A stretch of 64,000 nt of DNA, taken from positions 1-64,000 of the forward strand of contig CBDCSM010000014.1 in NCBI GenBank assembly GCA_965221575.1. Reading direction: 5' to 3'. Below are positions 1 to 8,610 of this stretch, piece by piece. The position numbers and the translations under genes were made by a program. This stretch comes from JAPPHA01 sp965221575. GTDB lineage: Bacteria > Pseudomonadota > Alphaproteobacteria > Rhodobacterales > Rhodobacteraceae. The notes beneath the pieces were generated by a model that saw only the letters and a list, made by a program, of their open reading frames with translations, had not been told where the DNA came from and did not search any database. The stretch's first letter is position 1. The number at the start of each line of letters is the position of its first letter.

Positions 1-328
1 TTCGGTCGAGATAGGCGTGGACCTGGTCCGCCTTGCCGTCGCGGACCAGCAGGTCGGGCGTGGCCCCACCGAACCCTGGCAGTGGTTGCCCGCGGAACCA
101 TGCATACGCTGCGAGCGTTGACCCGGTTACTGCTTCTGCGCGATTAAGGATTTCCAGCATCTGCCTGAGACGGGCCTGGGTCTTGCGTGCCCGAATCCGC
201 GAGGCGCGCGAAAACGCGTCCTTTCCAAGACCGAGCGTGCCAGCAATTTCCGACTTGTTTGTGCGCAATGCATCTGCGATGAGCACCGGAGAAAAGACGT
301 GATCTTCCACGAATTCCTGAAACTGCAT
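1..328 (-). CDS. Xre/MbcA/ParS-type antitoxin, 3' end outside window
   Basis: This coding frame runs off the left edge and gives about 109 residues. The first part (residues 1-55) looks like a helix-turn-helix-like region, and the visible C-terminal part contains FRGQPLPGFGG followed by TPDLLVRDGKADQVHAYLDR, the pattern of the MbcA/ParS/Xre toxin-binding domain (DUF2384). That family neutralises RES-domain toxins that degrade NAD, and the toxin gene normally follows directly downstream, here beyond position 1. The start at 328 is preceded by GAGGA at a suitable distance. The family call is by recognition of the C-terminal pattern; the toxin is an expectation, not seen. Confidence 0.75.
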   Translation of the reverse strand, partial: MQFQEFVEDHVFSPVLIADALRTNKSEIAGTLGLGKDAFSRASRIRARKTQARLRQMLEILNRAEAVTGSTLAAYAWFRGQPLPGFGGATPDLLVRDGKADQVHAYLDR

Positions 329-721
329 GGCATTTCCTCATTGTTCATCACGTATTTTAACGCGATTATTTGCGCGGTTCCATAACAGAGTAAAGATTTT
401 CCATCAACGAACAGGCATCACGACCTGACGAAATGATAACGACAGGTGCGCGACCAACGGCAAAAACGGCATTCCTGATGATGTCCATACGTCTCTAGGG
501 CTGCGACGTTGCTCAAGGGCAAGGTTCCTGACGAGGCAGCAAACTCCTGCCGCCTGCGCCATCAGGCCTTCTTGCTCCCGGGTCTGGCGGAGCGGGCAGG
601 TAAAGCCACGAAAAATCACTTCAAGGAAGCAGGGACCGGAGGGTCCGATGCCGAGCGACAAGGGAGCGCGCTTTCCGCCCCAGGCGTGAACGCCGGGAGT
701 TCCAGCATAAAAAGCTGCTGA
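329..721. other. Gap without a supported gene
   Basis: Between the antitoxin start and the stop of the metallo-hydrolase no reading frame has a recognisable protein pattern or a convincing ribosome binding site. The antitoxin promoter should lie in roughly 329-400, which is locally richer in A and T. No clear terminator was found after the metallo-hydrolase. Confidence 0.5.
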
Positions 722-1585
722 CTACAAACTGTCGACCGGGACTTTCAGGAATGTCCTGCCGTGCTCATCCTTTTCAGGCATGTTCCCGGCCCGCATGTTG
801 ACCTGGATCGACGGAATGATCAGTTGTGGCATTGACAATGTCTGGTCGCGCTCGGTGCGAAGTCTGACGAACTCCTCTCGCGAGCGGCCGCCACCGAAGT
901 GTACGTTCTTTTCCTTTTGCTCGCCCACGGTCGTTTCCCAGGCAAACTCGCTCCGTCCCGGCGCCTTGTAATCGTGCCCGACAAATATCCGCGTGTCATC
1001 TGGCAAGGAAAGGATCTTCTGAATCGAATCGAAGAGATCCGCGGCCGATCCCCCGGGAAAATCCGCCCGCGCCGACCCGAAGTCAGGCATGAACATCGTA
1101 TCACCCACGAAGGCCGCATCCCCGATCACATATGTCAGGCACGCGGGAGTATGCCCGGGAGTTTCCAGGACCGAGCACTCCAGCCGTCCGATCCGGAACG
1201 TGTCACCTTCCCTAAACAACCGGTCGAACTGGCTGCCATCGCGTTCGAACTCGGTTCCCTCATTGAAGATCTTTCCGAACTTGTCCTGCACAACCGTGAC
1301 GTTCCCGCCGATTCCGATTTGCCCACCCAATTGCTGCTGGATGTAAGGGGCGGCCGACAAGTGATCGGCGTGAACATGGCTCTCGAGGATCCACTCGAGC
1401 TTCAGGCGGCGCGACGTGATCGCTTCCACAATCCTGTCTGCTGACGCGGTCGACGTGCGGCCGGATGCGAAATCGAAGTCAAGCACGCTGTCGACAACCG
1501 CACATGAATCCGTTTCACCATCGCAAACAAGATAGGAAACCGTATTGGTTGCGTCGTCAAAAAATGCCGCCGTCTCCGTTTGCAT
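722..1585 (-). CDS. MBL-fold metallo-hydrolase, ETHE1/persulfide dioxygenase-like
   Basis: A 287-residue metallo-beta-lactamase-fold protein. The metal-binding signature HVHADH is present, followed by LETPGHTPA, VGDTMFMPDFG and FVGHDYKAPG, and the C-terminal part carries RLRTERDQTLSMPQLIIPSI, an arrangement typical of the ETHE1/Blh branch. Family members oxidise glutathione persulfide to sulfite with a single iron, or detoxify related sulfur species. The start at 1585 is chosen over a longer upstream one because GAGGA lies just before it and the longer version adds an unlikely N-terminus. It is divergent from the DapA-like gene. Substrate is inferred; a Blh-type or rhodanese-associated role is possible. 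Confidence 0.85.
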   Translation of the reverse strand: MQTETAAFFDDATNTVSYLVCDGETDSCAVVDSVLDFDFASGRTSTASADRIVEAITSRRLKLEWILESHVHADHLSAAPYIQQQLGGQIGIGGNVTVVQDKFGKIFNEGTEFERDGSQFDRLFREGDTFRIGRLECSVLETPGHTPACLTYVIGDAAFVGDTMFMPDFGSARADFPGGSAADLFDSIQKILSLPDDTRIFVGHDYKAPGRSEFAWETTVGEQKEKNVHFGGGRSREEFVRLRTERDQTLSMPQLIIPSIQVNMRAGNMPEKDEHGRTFLKVPVDSL

Positions 1586-1796
1586 GCTATCCTCGTGTTC
1601 ACCGGGCGCGGCACGGTTCACGCAGCCGCGAATTGTGTTTGAAGGCGTGGTACAATAATGCATGTCCTTCGTGAGCGGTGCAATGCCGTCAGGCTGACGC
1701 GACCGGTAAACTGCCACGGTGACGGTGTTCTGACCGCGAACGAACACGCCGGCGAATTGCACCGGAATCCGCCATCTACGGAAGTGAAATACGAAC

Positions 1797-2720
1797 ATGA
1801 CCCAACGACCGGCGCCAAAAGGCGTTTACTCCGCGGTTGCAACACCTGTGACGCCAGACTTCAAACCTGACATGCCGAGGCTTGTCGATCACTGTCGATG
1901 GCTTCTCGCCAACGGGTGCGACGGACTGGCACCGCTCGGAACGACAGGGGAAGCCAACTCGCTCTCGCTGTCTGACAGAACACGCCTGATTGCCGGGTTG
2001 ACCGAAGCCAGCCTTCCGATGGAGCGGGTCATCTTCGGCACCGGATCGACATCCCTCGGCGACACGGTCACCGTGTCGAGGGCCGCGCTCGATGCTGGCG
2101 CCAACGGTCTGCTCATGCTTCCGCCGTTCTACTACCGACATGCCGGAGAAGACGGCCTTTTCGCCTACTATTCCCATGTGGCCGAACGGCTCCTGCCACA
2201 GAAACCCAGAATCTTCCTGTACCACATACCCCAGATGTCCATGGTCTCGATCACCGTAACGCTCGCAGCACGTCTGCGCGAGGCGTTTCCCGGCGTATTC
2301 GTGGGCATCAAGGACAGCGGAGGCGATTTCAGCCATACACGATCGTTCATCCGGGCGTTCGACGATTTCGAAGCTTTCTCCGGAAGCGAGCATTTGGCAG
2401 TCGCCAACCTTGAGGCTGGTGGTTGGGGATGTATTTCAGCGACGACAAATGTCTCCGCTCCGCTCGTTGCGGAACGCCTGGGCGCACGAAACGCCGACGA
2501 CCAGGCCAGGCTCGATGATCAGATCGAACGAGTCCGTACGGTCATTGCAAATACCGACACGGTTTCCGGGACAAAATCGGTGCTCGCGCGCCTGAAGCGG
2601 GATCCCGAATGGAGCCGGACAATCCCGCCGAACATGAGCCTGGATTCCGCGAAAACTGACGCCATCATGCAGCAGCTTGCGGCCTGTCGGGACCTGTATC
2701 GCGAATTTTCCCGTATTTGA
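1797..2720 (+). CDS. Dihydrodipicolinate synthase/N-acetylneuraminate lyase family protein
   Basis: A 307-residue class I aldolase of the DapA/NanA superfamily, a TIM barrel using a Schiff-base lysine. Visible landmarks are GTTGE at about 48-52 (carboxylate-binding loop), YHIP at 142-145 with the catalytic tyrosine, and GIKDSGGD with the Schiff-base lysine at about 172. These show a working pyruvate- or 2-oxoacid-dependent lyase or dehydratase, but the family covers many substrates and this one need not be lysine biosynthesis; the lack of lysine-pathway neighbours argues against dapA itself. It stands alone, divergent from the metallo-hydrolase and convergent with the PaaK-like gene. Confidence 0.88.
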   Translation: MTQRPAPKGVYSAVATPVTPDFKPDMPRLVDHCRWLLANGCDGLAPLGTTGEANSLSLSDRTRLIAGLTEASLPMERVIFGTGSTSLGDTVTVSRAALDAGANGLLMLPPFYYRHAGEDGLFAYYSHVAERLLPQKPRIFLYHIPQMSMVSITVTLAARLREAFPGVFVGIKDSGGDFSHTRSFIRAFDDFEAFSGSEHLAVANLEAGGWGCISATTNVSAPLVAERLGARNADDQARLDDQIERVRTVIANTDTVSGTKSVLARLKRDPEWSRTIPPNMSLDSAKTDAIMQQLAACRDLYREFSRI

Positions 2721-2780
2721 GCCGGAGTTGACTCGACAGCAGCAGGGGTGCAGCCGCGCCGTCCGACTGGCCGGCCGTGA

Positions 2781-4013
2781 TCATGCCCCGTCGTAGTGCC
2801 TTTGATCGTCGATGACCTTGCCGTCGTTGGGAAGGCTTCCCACGGGCTCAACATGAATCCGCCCACGCAGCTTCAATGTCTGGCGGACGGTCGCGGAGAC
2901 GCGCTCCGTATCGACATTTCCGCCTTCGGACTCGACGTGGACATCCAGCGTATCCTGCTCGTCAACCCGCCCGACGACCACCCGGGCGCGGATGATTTCC
3001 GGATGGCTTTCGACCAGCCACGCCACCTGTTCGGGCCGGACGAACAGGCCCCTGACCTTGGTCGTCTGGTCGGCGCGCCCTTTCCAGCCGCTGATCCGCA
3101 TGTTGGTTCGCCCGCAGGGGCTTTCGCCTGGCATGACGGAAGACAGGTCTCCGGTCGCAAGCCGGATCAGGGGATAGTCCCGGTTGAGTGTCGTCACCAC
3201 GACTTCGCCGACCCCGCCGTCCGGCACCGGGTTCCCCGTCCCGGGCGTCACGATTTCGACAACGACACCTTCATCAACGATCAGGCCTTCCATCGCCGGG
3301 CTCTCGTAGGCGACGTTCCCGAGATCCGCCGTCCCGTAGAATTGAAGACAGAGGATTCCCCGATCGGCGTATTCCTGGCGCAGGCTTGCGAACAGGGCGC
3401 CGCCGCCGACGGCGGCACGGCGAATTCGCCCGAGGTCCAGGCCGAGTTCATCGCCCTTGTTCAGGATCACCTTCAGGAAGTCAGGCGTACCCGCATAGGC
3501 AGTGACGCCGATACAGGCCGCCGCTCTTGCCTGGAGTTCGCTCTGTCCGGTCCCGGCCGGGACCACCGTGGCGCCGAGTTCCGCAGCCGCGGATTCGATC
3601 ATCATTCCCGCAGGAGTCAGGTGGTACGACAGGCAATTCTGGATGATGTCGTCAGGGCCAATTCCGCAGGCGCGAAGAAACCTGCCCAGTCGCCACCAGT
3701 CGCCCGTGCGTCGTCCAGGCTCGTAAATCGGGCCTGGCGACTGGAACAGGAGTTCCATTCGATTGGCAGGGAGCGCGGCGTACCCCCCGAGAGGGTCGCC
3801 CGGGGACTGGGCGCGAATGAGATCGGATTTCCTGGTGACCGGGAGCGAGGCAAGTGCCTCGCGGGACGCGATACGCGCCGGATCGACGTCCTTCAGGAGG
3901 GTTCCGTAGGCATCAGCATGGTCTCGCGCATGCGCGATCAGAAGCGGCAACTCGCGCGCCAGGTCGGCAGCCCGTTCATCGGACGATCGTGTTTCGAGCT
4001 TGTCAGGACTCAC
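2781..4013 (-). CDS. Phenylacetate-CoA ligase family protein (PaaK-like)
   Basis: A 410-residue protein of the PaaK-type adenylate-forming family. C-terminal landmarks agree with the family: FYGTADLGNVAYES, RLATGDLSSV, and GRADQTTKVRGLFVRPEQV. The usual glycine/threonine-rich ATP loop (SSGTTGKPT in PaaK) is replaced by SPGPIYEP, so catalytic competence is uncertain. It lies last in the Liv-type operon, about 80 bases after livF, so it probably acts on, or senses, the imported aromatic or acyl acid. The start is a GTG at 4013 with a weak ribosome binding site. Confidence 0.8.
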   Translation of the reverse strand: MSPDKLETRSSDERAADLARELPLLIAHARDHADAYGTLLKDVDPARIASREALASLPVTRKSDLIRAQSPGDPLGGYAALPANRMELLFQSPGPIYEPGRRTGDWWRLGRFLRACGIGPDDIIQNCLSYHLTPAGMMIESAAAELGATVVPAGTGQSELQARAAACIGVTAYAGTPDFLKVILNKGDELGLDLGRIRRAAVGGGALFASLRQEYADRGILCLQFYGTADLGNVAYESPAMEGLIVDEGVVVEIVTPGTGNPVPDGGVGEVVVTTLNRDYPLIRLATGDLSSVMPGESPCGRTNMRISGWKGRADQTTKVRGLFVRPEQVAWLVESHPEIIRARVVVGRVDEQDTLDVHVESEGGNVDTERVSATVRQTLKLRGRIHVEPVGSLPNDGKVIDDQRHYDGA

Positions 4014-4092
4014 TTCGGCCTCCCGCGGCGCCAGTCATCGACTCATCGGCCCACCAACGAATCGCATGCATCGTTGCGCCACTTTCCCGCGG

Positions 4093-4926
4093 TCAGCTCA
4101 GCCATCGCTTGCGGCGCCTGTACGACCGCACATCCCGATAGCTTTTTCGCCCCTGTTCCGACATTCCCAGGTAGAATTCCTTGACGTCGGGATTCTCCCT
4201 GAGGTCCGATGCCGGCCCGTCCATGACCACCCGGCCATTCTCGAGGATGTAACCATAACCGGCGAATCTGAGGGCCACGTTCGTATTCTGTTCTGCCAGA
4301 AGGAAGGAGACACCCTCCTTCTGGTTAAGGTCCCGCACGATACCGAAGATTTCCTCGACAAGCTGTGGCGCGAGACCCATCGAAGGCTCGTCGAGAAGTA
4401 CGGTTTCCGGTCGGGACATCAATGCCCGGCCAATGGCGCACATCTGTTGTTCGCCGCCCGACGTGTACCCTGCCTGGCTTTTCCGGCGATCCTTGAGCCT
4501 CGGAAAATACTGGTAGACCAAGTCGAGATCGGCCTGAATCGCGGCACGTCCATCAGTCCTCGTGTAGGCACCGGTGTACAGGTTTTCCTCTACCGTCAGG
4601 TGCTCGAAACAATGACGGCCCTCCATCACCTGGATGACCCCGCGGCGAACAAGCTCCGAGGGACTGAGGTCGGCGACGGACTGCCCCCGGTACAGGATCG
4701 AACCTTTCGTCACTTCGCCGCGCTCCGAGTGCAGGAGATTCGAAATGGCCTTGAGTGTCGTCGTCTTCCCGGCGCCGTTGCCACCGAGAAGCGCGGTAAT
4801 TCCTCCCTTGGGAACCGAAAGGCTGATCCCCTTCAGAACCAGGATGACGTGATTGTAGATGACCTCGATGTTGTTGACTTCGAGGAGCACCTCCCGGGCA
4901 CCGGCGGAATCAGCAGTATGGGACAT
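4093..4926 (-). CDS. livF: Branched-chain amino acid-type ABC transporter ATP-binding protein LivF
   Basis: A 277-residue cytoplasmic ATPase of the LivF family. Walker A (GGNGAGKT) lies at 48-55, the signature SGGEQ at about 156-160 and Walker B (VLLDEP) at 176-181. With LivG it powers the LivHM membrane pore. The C-terminus ends in a short basic tail (SYRRRKRWLS) longer than in typical LivF. It is separated from the binding-protein gene by a strong stem-loop, which would place it at lower expression. HAAT-family transporters carry branched-chain amino acids, amides, urea or aromatic acids; the ligase genes around it point to an acid that is CoA-activated after entry. Confidence 0.92.
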   Translation of the reverse strand: MSHTADSAGAREVLLEVNNIEVIYNHVILVLKGISLSVPKGGITALLGGNGAGKTTTLKAISNLLHSERGEVTKGSILYRGQSVADLSPSELVRRGVIQVMEGRHCFEHLTVEENLYTGAYTRTDGRAAIQADLDLVYQYFPRLKDRRKSQAGYTSGGEQQMCAIGRALMSRPETVLLDEPSMGLAPQLVEEIFGIVRDLNQKEGVSFLLAEQNTNVALRFAGYGYILENGRVVMDGPASDLRENPDVKEFYLGMSEQGRKSYRDVRSYRRRKRWLS

Positions 4927-5008
4927 GCATCGACCAGATCATGGGTGTTGTCCGGTATCCGGGGATTACGTCGGCGGATCAACCCGCCGGCGTTGCCGAA
5001 AACCCGGA

Positions 5009-5037
5009 ACTCCCCGGCTGCCAGGCAGCCGGGGAGT
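5009..5037 (-). terminator. Stem-loop after the binding-protein gene
   Basis: A perfect inverted repeat with 14-base arms around a single central A (left arm 5009-5022, right arm 5024-5037), very GC-rich. Read on the minus strand it falls 48 bases after the binding-protein stop and before livF, followed by a short T run (GGGTTTT). It could be a partial terminator or an mRNA-stabilising 3' hairpin that sets binding-protein message above that of the downstream genes. Confidence 0.6.
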
Positions 5038-5084
5038 CAGCCAGAAATCGAGTGCCGTTGCCCTCGGGGAACAGCGGTGGGGAC

Positions 5085-6374
5085 TTAGTTGCAACCCGGC
5101 GTGATGTTGTTTTCAGCCGCGTAGGCAGCCGAATCCTCTTCGATGAGAGCATCAACGACCGCCTTGTCGGACACGACGAAGTCAGTGATCAATGACCACG
5201 TTTGCGCATGGGCATCCCACTGCTGGACGGCGCCAAGGCCCGGGCCACCGTGGTTTTCGCACGACACCGCGAAACTCGGGCCGAAGTTCGGCATGCCGAG
5301 AGCGGTCATCTTTTCCTCGTCGATGACAAGGGCTTCCATTCCGTCCCGCATCATCGCAGGAGTGATTTCGGCAACACCGTGGATTTCCTGCGCCGTCTTT
5401 GCGGCTTCGACAGCAAGCATGGCGGCATAGAATCCTCGGTTGTAGAGAACCCGTCCGATCTGGTCACCGGCGCCTGCAGCGAGTCCCTTGTCCAGGACAT
5501 GGGTCTGCAGGTCGTCATACACCGGGTAGTCGGATCCGGTATTGTGAATCGCCAGCGACTTGTAACCATGGGCCGCTTCGCCTGCCGGCAAGGTGTCGTT
5601 CTCGGATCCGGACCACCAGACTCCGATGAAATTCTCCATCGGGTAACGGATATTCGCCGCTTCCTGGATGGCAACCTGATTCATGACGCCCCAACCCCAC
5701 ATCAGGACGTAGTCAGGTTTCTCCCGGCGAATCTGCAGCCAGTGTGACTTCTGTTCCTGGCCGGGATGGTCAACCGGTAGCAGGGTCAATTCGAATCCGT
5801 GCTTCTTGGTCAACTCCTGGAGAGTCCGGATCGGCTCCTTGCCGTAGGCGGAATTGTGATACAGCAGGGTGATGCTCATGCCTTCAATGTTGCCGCCGTT
5901 GAGATCGAGAATGTGATTGATCCCATGGCTCGCGCCATCCCAGTAGTTGGCGGGATAATTGAAGATATGGCTGAATATCTTTCCGTTGGCAGCTGATGTT
6001 CGTCCATATCCCATGGAATGCATCGGAATGCCGTCCGCGGTGACCTTCGGAATCAACTGGTAAGTGATACCCGTTGAAAGAGGCTGATAGACGAGTGCGC
6101 CTTCGCCCTTGGTCGCTTCATAGCACTCGACGCCCTTTTCCGTATTGTAGGCGGTTTCGCATTCCACGACCCGCACCTTGATTCCGCCAATTCCACCGTC
6201 GCGTTCGTTGACCAGGGTGAAATAGTCCGCGTATCCGTCGGCGAACGGAATACCGTTCGGCGCATACGGCCCGGTCCGGTAGCTGAGCGACGGAAACACC
6301 AGTTCGGCCGCAGGCGCCGACCCGGCTGCCATTGCCGCGACGACGGCAAGTGTCGTGAATCCCGTTAGTTTCAT
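5085..6374 (-). CDS. ABC transporter substrate-binding protein (LivK-like, periplasmic)
   Basis: A 429-residue periplasmic binding protein of the type I (Leu/Ile/Val-like) fold. A signal peptide is clear: MKLTGFTTLAVVAAMAAG followed by an Ala-rich cleavage site near residue 24. The start at 6374 has GGGAGGA about seven bases upstream, so the longer upstream frame was rejected. It sits between livM and livF in one operon. The ligand cannot be read from sequence; the flanking acyl-CoA ligases make a carboxylic acid more likely than a branched-chain amino acid. Confidence 0.9.
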   Translation of the reverse strand: MKLTGFTTLAVVAAMAAGSAPAAELVFPSLSYRTGPYAPNGIPFADGYADYFTLVNERDGGIGGIKVRVVECETAYNTEKGVECYEATKGEGALVYQPLSTGITYQLIPKVTADGIPMHSMGYGRTSAANGKIFSHIFNYPANYWDGASHGINHILDLNGGNIEGMSITLLYHNSAYGKEPIRTLQELTKKHGFELTLLPVDHPGQEQKSHWLQIRREKPDYVLMWGWGVMNQVAIQEAANIRYPMENFIGVWWSGSENDTLPAGEAAHGYKSLAIHNTGSDYPVYDDLQTHVLDKGLAAGAGDQIGRVLYNRGFYAAMLAVEAAKTAQEIHGVAEITPAMMRDGMEALVIDEEKMTALGMPNFGPSFAVSCENHGGPGLGAVQQWDAHAQTWSLITDFVVSDKAVVDALIEEDSAAYAAENNITPGCN

Positions 6375-6438
6375 ATCTTTATCCTCCCTTGGTTGGACGA
6401 TTGCACACTGCTGCCCGAACGGCAGATTCGACAGGCCC

Positions 6439-7515
6439 CTAGTGCGGAAAGGGCCAGAGCCGCAGTTTTTCCTTGATGATCCTCCATAACATGGCAAGGC
6501 CATGCGGTTCCACAATGAGGAAAAACACGATCAGCGCCCCCACGATGGCAAACTCGAAATGTGCCGCCAGGTCCGTTGCCCAGCCCAGCTGGCCCACCAT
6601 GACATTCTTCAGTAGCACGGGCAACAGAACCATGAAAGCCGCTCCGGCAAAGGAGCCGAAGATCGACCCCAGGCCTCCGATGATGATCATGAACAGGACA
6701 ATGAAGGATTTTTGAATCCCGAACGCCTCCGTGACTTCGACGGCGCCGAGATAGACACTGAAGAACAAGGCGCCCGCGATCCCGACATAAAAGGAACTGA
6801 CCGCGAATGCGCTGAGTTTCGCACTCAACGGGTTGACCCCGATGATCTCCGCCGCAATGTCCATGTCCCGGATTGCCATCCACCTGCGGCCATTGCTCCC
6901 GCGTGTCATGTTCCTGGCGATCCACGCAAGGCCGAGTACAAAGACCAGGCAGAACAGGTAGGCGGACGCCGGTAGGGCTTGTGGTCCCGTGATCTCGAAT
7001 CCCAGCACCGTCCGCTCGGGCGCGCTGATCTGGCCCGACGCGGAATAATTGTAGAACCAGGCGACCTTGTTGAACAGCCAGACAAGGAAAAACTGCGCAG
7101 CCAGCGTCGCGACAGCGAGATAGAATCCCTTGATGCGGAGGGACGGCAGCCCGAAGATCATTCCGACGAGCGCAGTGACGCCCCCGGAAAGCAGTACGCA
7201 GAAAAAGATGTTCAGCTCGGGAAAGGCGGTCATCAGCTTGTAACAGGCGTAAGCCCCGACAGCCATGAAGCCACCGGTGCCGAGTGACACCTGCCCGCAA
7301 TATCCGGTCAGGATGTTCAGGCCGATCGCCGCGATCGAATAGATGAGGAACGGGAGAACCACCGCGTTGGCCCAATAGTCGTTGATGACGAATGGAACGA
7401 CAAGAACCGCGGCGGCCACGACCGCATAATAGAACCAGCGGTCGAAGGAAATCGAAAACGTGGCCTGGTCCGCCGCGTAGGACGTCTTGTAGTCGCCGAC
7501 TTCACGGTAGAGCAT
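6439..7515 (-). CDS. livM: Branched-chain-type ABC transporter permease LivM
   Basis: A 358-residue inner-membrane permease with about ten hydrophobic segments. Family marks include GYCGQVSLGTGGFMAVGAYA near the N-terminal third and RDMDIAAEIIGVN in the cytoplasmic coupling loop, followed by IGGLGSIFGSFAGAA. It pairs with LivH, whose stop codon lies two bases before this start, so the two are translationally linked. The N-terminus has an extra 30-residue hydrophilic stretch before the first membrane segment, which is common in this subgroup. Confidence 0.92.
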   Translation of the reverse strand: MLYREVGDYKTSYAADQATFSISFDRWFYYAVVAAAVLVVPFVINDYWANAVVLPFLIYSIAAIGLNILTGYCGQVSLGTGGFMAVGAYACYKLMTAFPELNIFFCVLLSGGVTALVGMIFGLPSLRIKGFYLAVATLAAQFFLVWLFNKVAWFYNYSASGQISAPERTVLGFEITGPQALPASAYLFCLVFVLGLAWIARNMTRGSNGRRWMAIRDMDIAAEIIGVNPLSAKLSAFAVSSFYVGIAGALFFSVYLGAVEVTEAFGIQKSFIVLFMIIIGGLGSIFGSFAGAAFMVLLPVLLKNVMVGQLGWATDLAAHFEFAIVGALIVFFLIVEPHGLAMLWRIIKEKLRLWPFPH

Positions 7516-7517
7516 CG

Positions 7518-8516
7518 TCAGACCCTCTCGATGATCTTCTCGCCGAAGAGTCCCTGGGGCCGGAACACGAGGAACACGAGCGCAAGCATGTATGCGAACC
7601 AGTTTTCGGTCGCGCCGCCCAGAAATGGCGCTCCGACCAGGAATTCGAACAATTTCTCACCGACTCCGATGATCAACCCGCCAATGATGGCTCCGGGAAT
7701 CGAGGTAAACCCACCCAGGATCAGCACGGGAAGCGCCTTCAGCGCGATCAGCGAAAGCGAGAACTGCACCCCCGACTTGGAGCCCCACATGATCCCCGCG
7801 ACCAGGGCGACAAAACCGGCAATCGACCAGACGATGACCCAGATGACGCGCAACGAGATACCGACCGACAGCGCCGCCTGGTGATCATCCGCAACAGCGC
7901 GCAATGCCCGTCCCGTCTTGGTGTACTGGGAGAATATGACCAGGCCCGTCACGAGAACGGCCGCAACGACACTCGCCCAGATATCCAGGTTGTCGAGATA
8001 GAAACCGTAGAAGTCTTCACCGCCCAGATAGGCTGTCGATTCTTCGATCCAGAGGTTGCCGCCCTGCGGAATGCCGACATCGAGCTTTTTGATGTCGGCT
8101 CCCCACATCAGGTCCCCGAAGCCCTCCATGAAATATGCGAGACCGATTGTCGCCATGAAGAGAATGATGGGCTCCTGGTTGACCAGGTGCTTCAGGACCA
8201 GCTTTTCGACCAGCCAGGCAAAGAGGATCATGATGACGAGGGCCAGGAGCACCGCAAAGAGGGCAGGCAAGTGCCAGCCAAAGTGGTGAACGTCGGTTCC
8301 GAAGATGGCGTTGAACAAATGGGCGAACGGGATCTGGCCATCCTTGAACCCGACAAGGGTCAAGGCGGCAAAAAGCGCCATGACGCCCTGCGCGTAATTG
8401 AAAATCCCGGAAGCCTTGAAAATCAGGACGAAACCGAGCGCGACCAGCGAGTACATGACCCCGGTCATCAGCCCGTTCAGAAAAACTTCGACTCCGTAAT
8501 AGAACCCGGCCGACAT
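7518..8516 (-). CDS. livH: Branched-chain-type ABC transporter permease LivH
   Basis: A 332-residue hydrophobic permease. The N-terminus has the family pattern GLMTGVMYSLVALGFVLIFKASG; the coupling-loop pattern GRALRAVADDHQAALSVGI and the later VLILGGFTSIPGAIIGGL are also typical of LivH. It forms the membrane channel with LivM. An insertion of roughly 30 residues (positions about 120-150) between membrane segments makes it somewhat longer than the classical 290-310 residues. Confidence 0.92.
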   Translation of the reverse strand: MSAGFYYGVEVFLNGLMTGVMYSLVALGFVLIFKASGIFNYAQGVMALFAALTLVGFKDGQIPFAHLFNAIFGTDVHHFGWHLPALFAVLLALVIMILFAWLVEKLVLKHLVNQEPIILFMATIGLAYFMEGFGDLMWGADIKKLDVGIPQGGNLWIEESTAYLGGEDFYGFYLDNLDIWASVVAAVLVTGLVIFSQYTKTGRALRAVADDHQAALSVGISLRVIWVIVWSIAGFVALVAGIMWGSKSGVQFSLSLIALKALPVLILGGFTSIPGAIIGGLIIGVGEKLFEFLVGAPFLGGATENWFAYMLALVFLVFRPQGLFGEKIIERV

Positions 8517-8610
8517 TCAATCGACTCCGATGGCGGGCCTGTCCGCCGCAACGGCAACTGAACCGACGCGCCGCAGGCGCCGGCCGGAATTTCCGTGCAT
8601 TGCCGTTACC

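Noticed and set aside
2796..4184. Long plus-strand frame of 462 codons
   Set aside because: It is the mirror of the PaaK-like gene, whose minus-strand product has clear family motifs.
7392..8561. Long plus-strand frame of 389 codons opposite livH and livM
   Set aside because: Composition is rich in charged residues and lacks motifs; livM and livH on the other strand are unmistakable.
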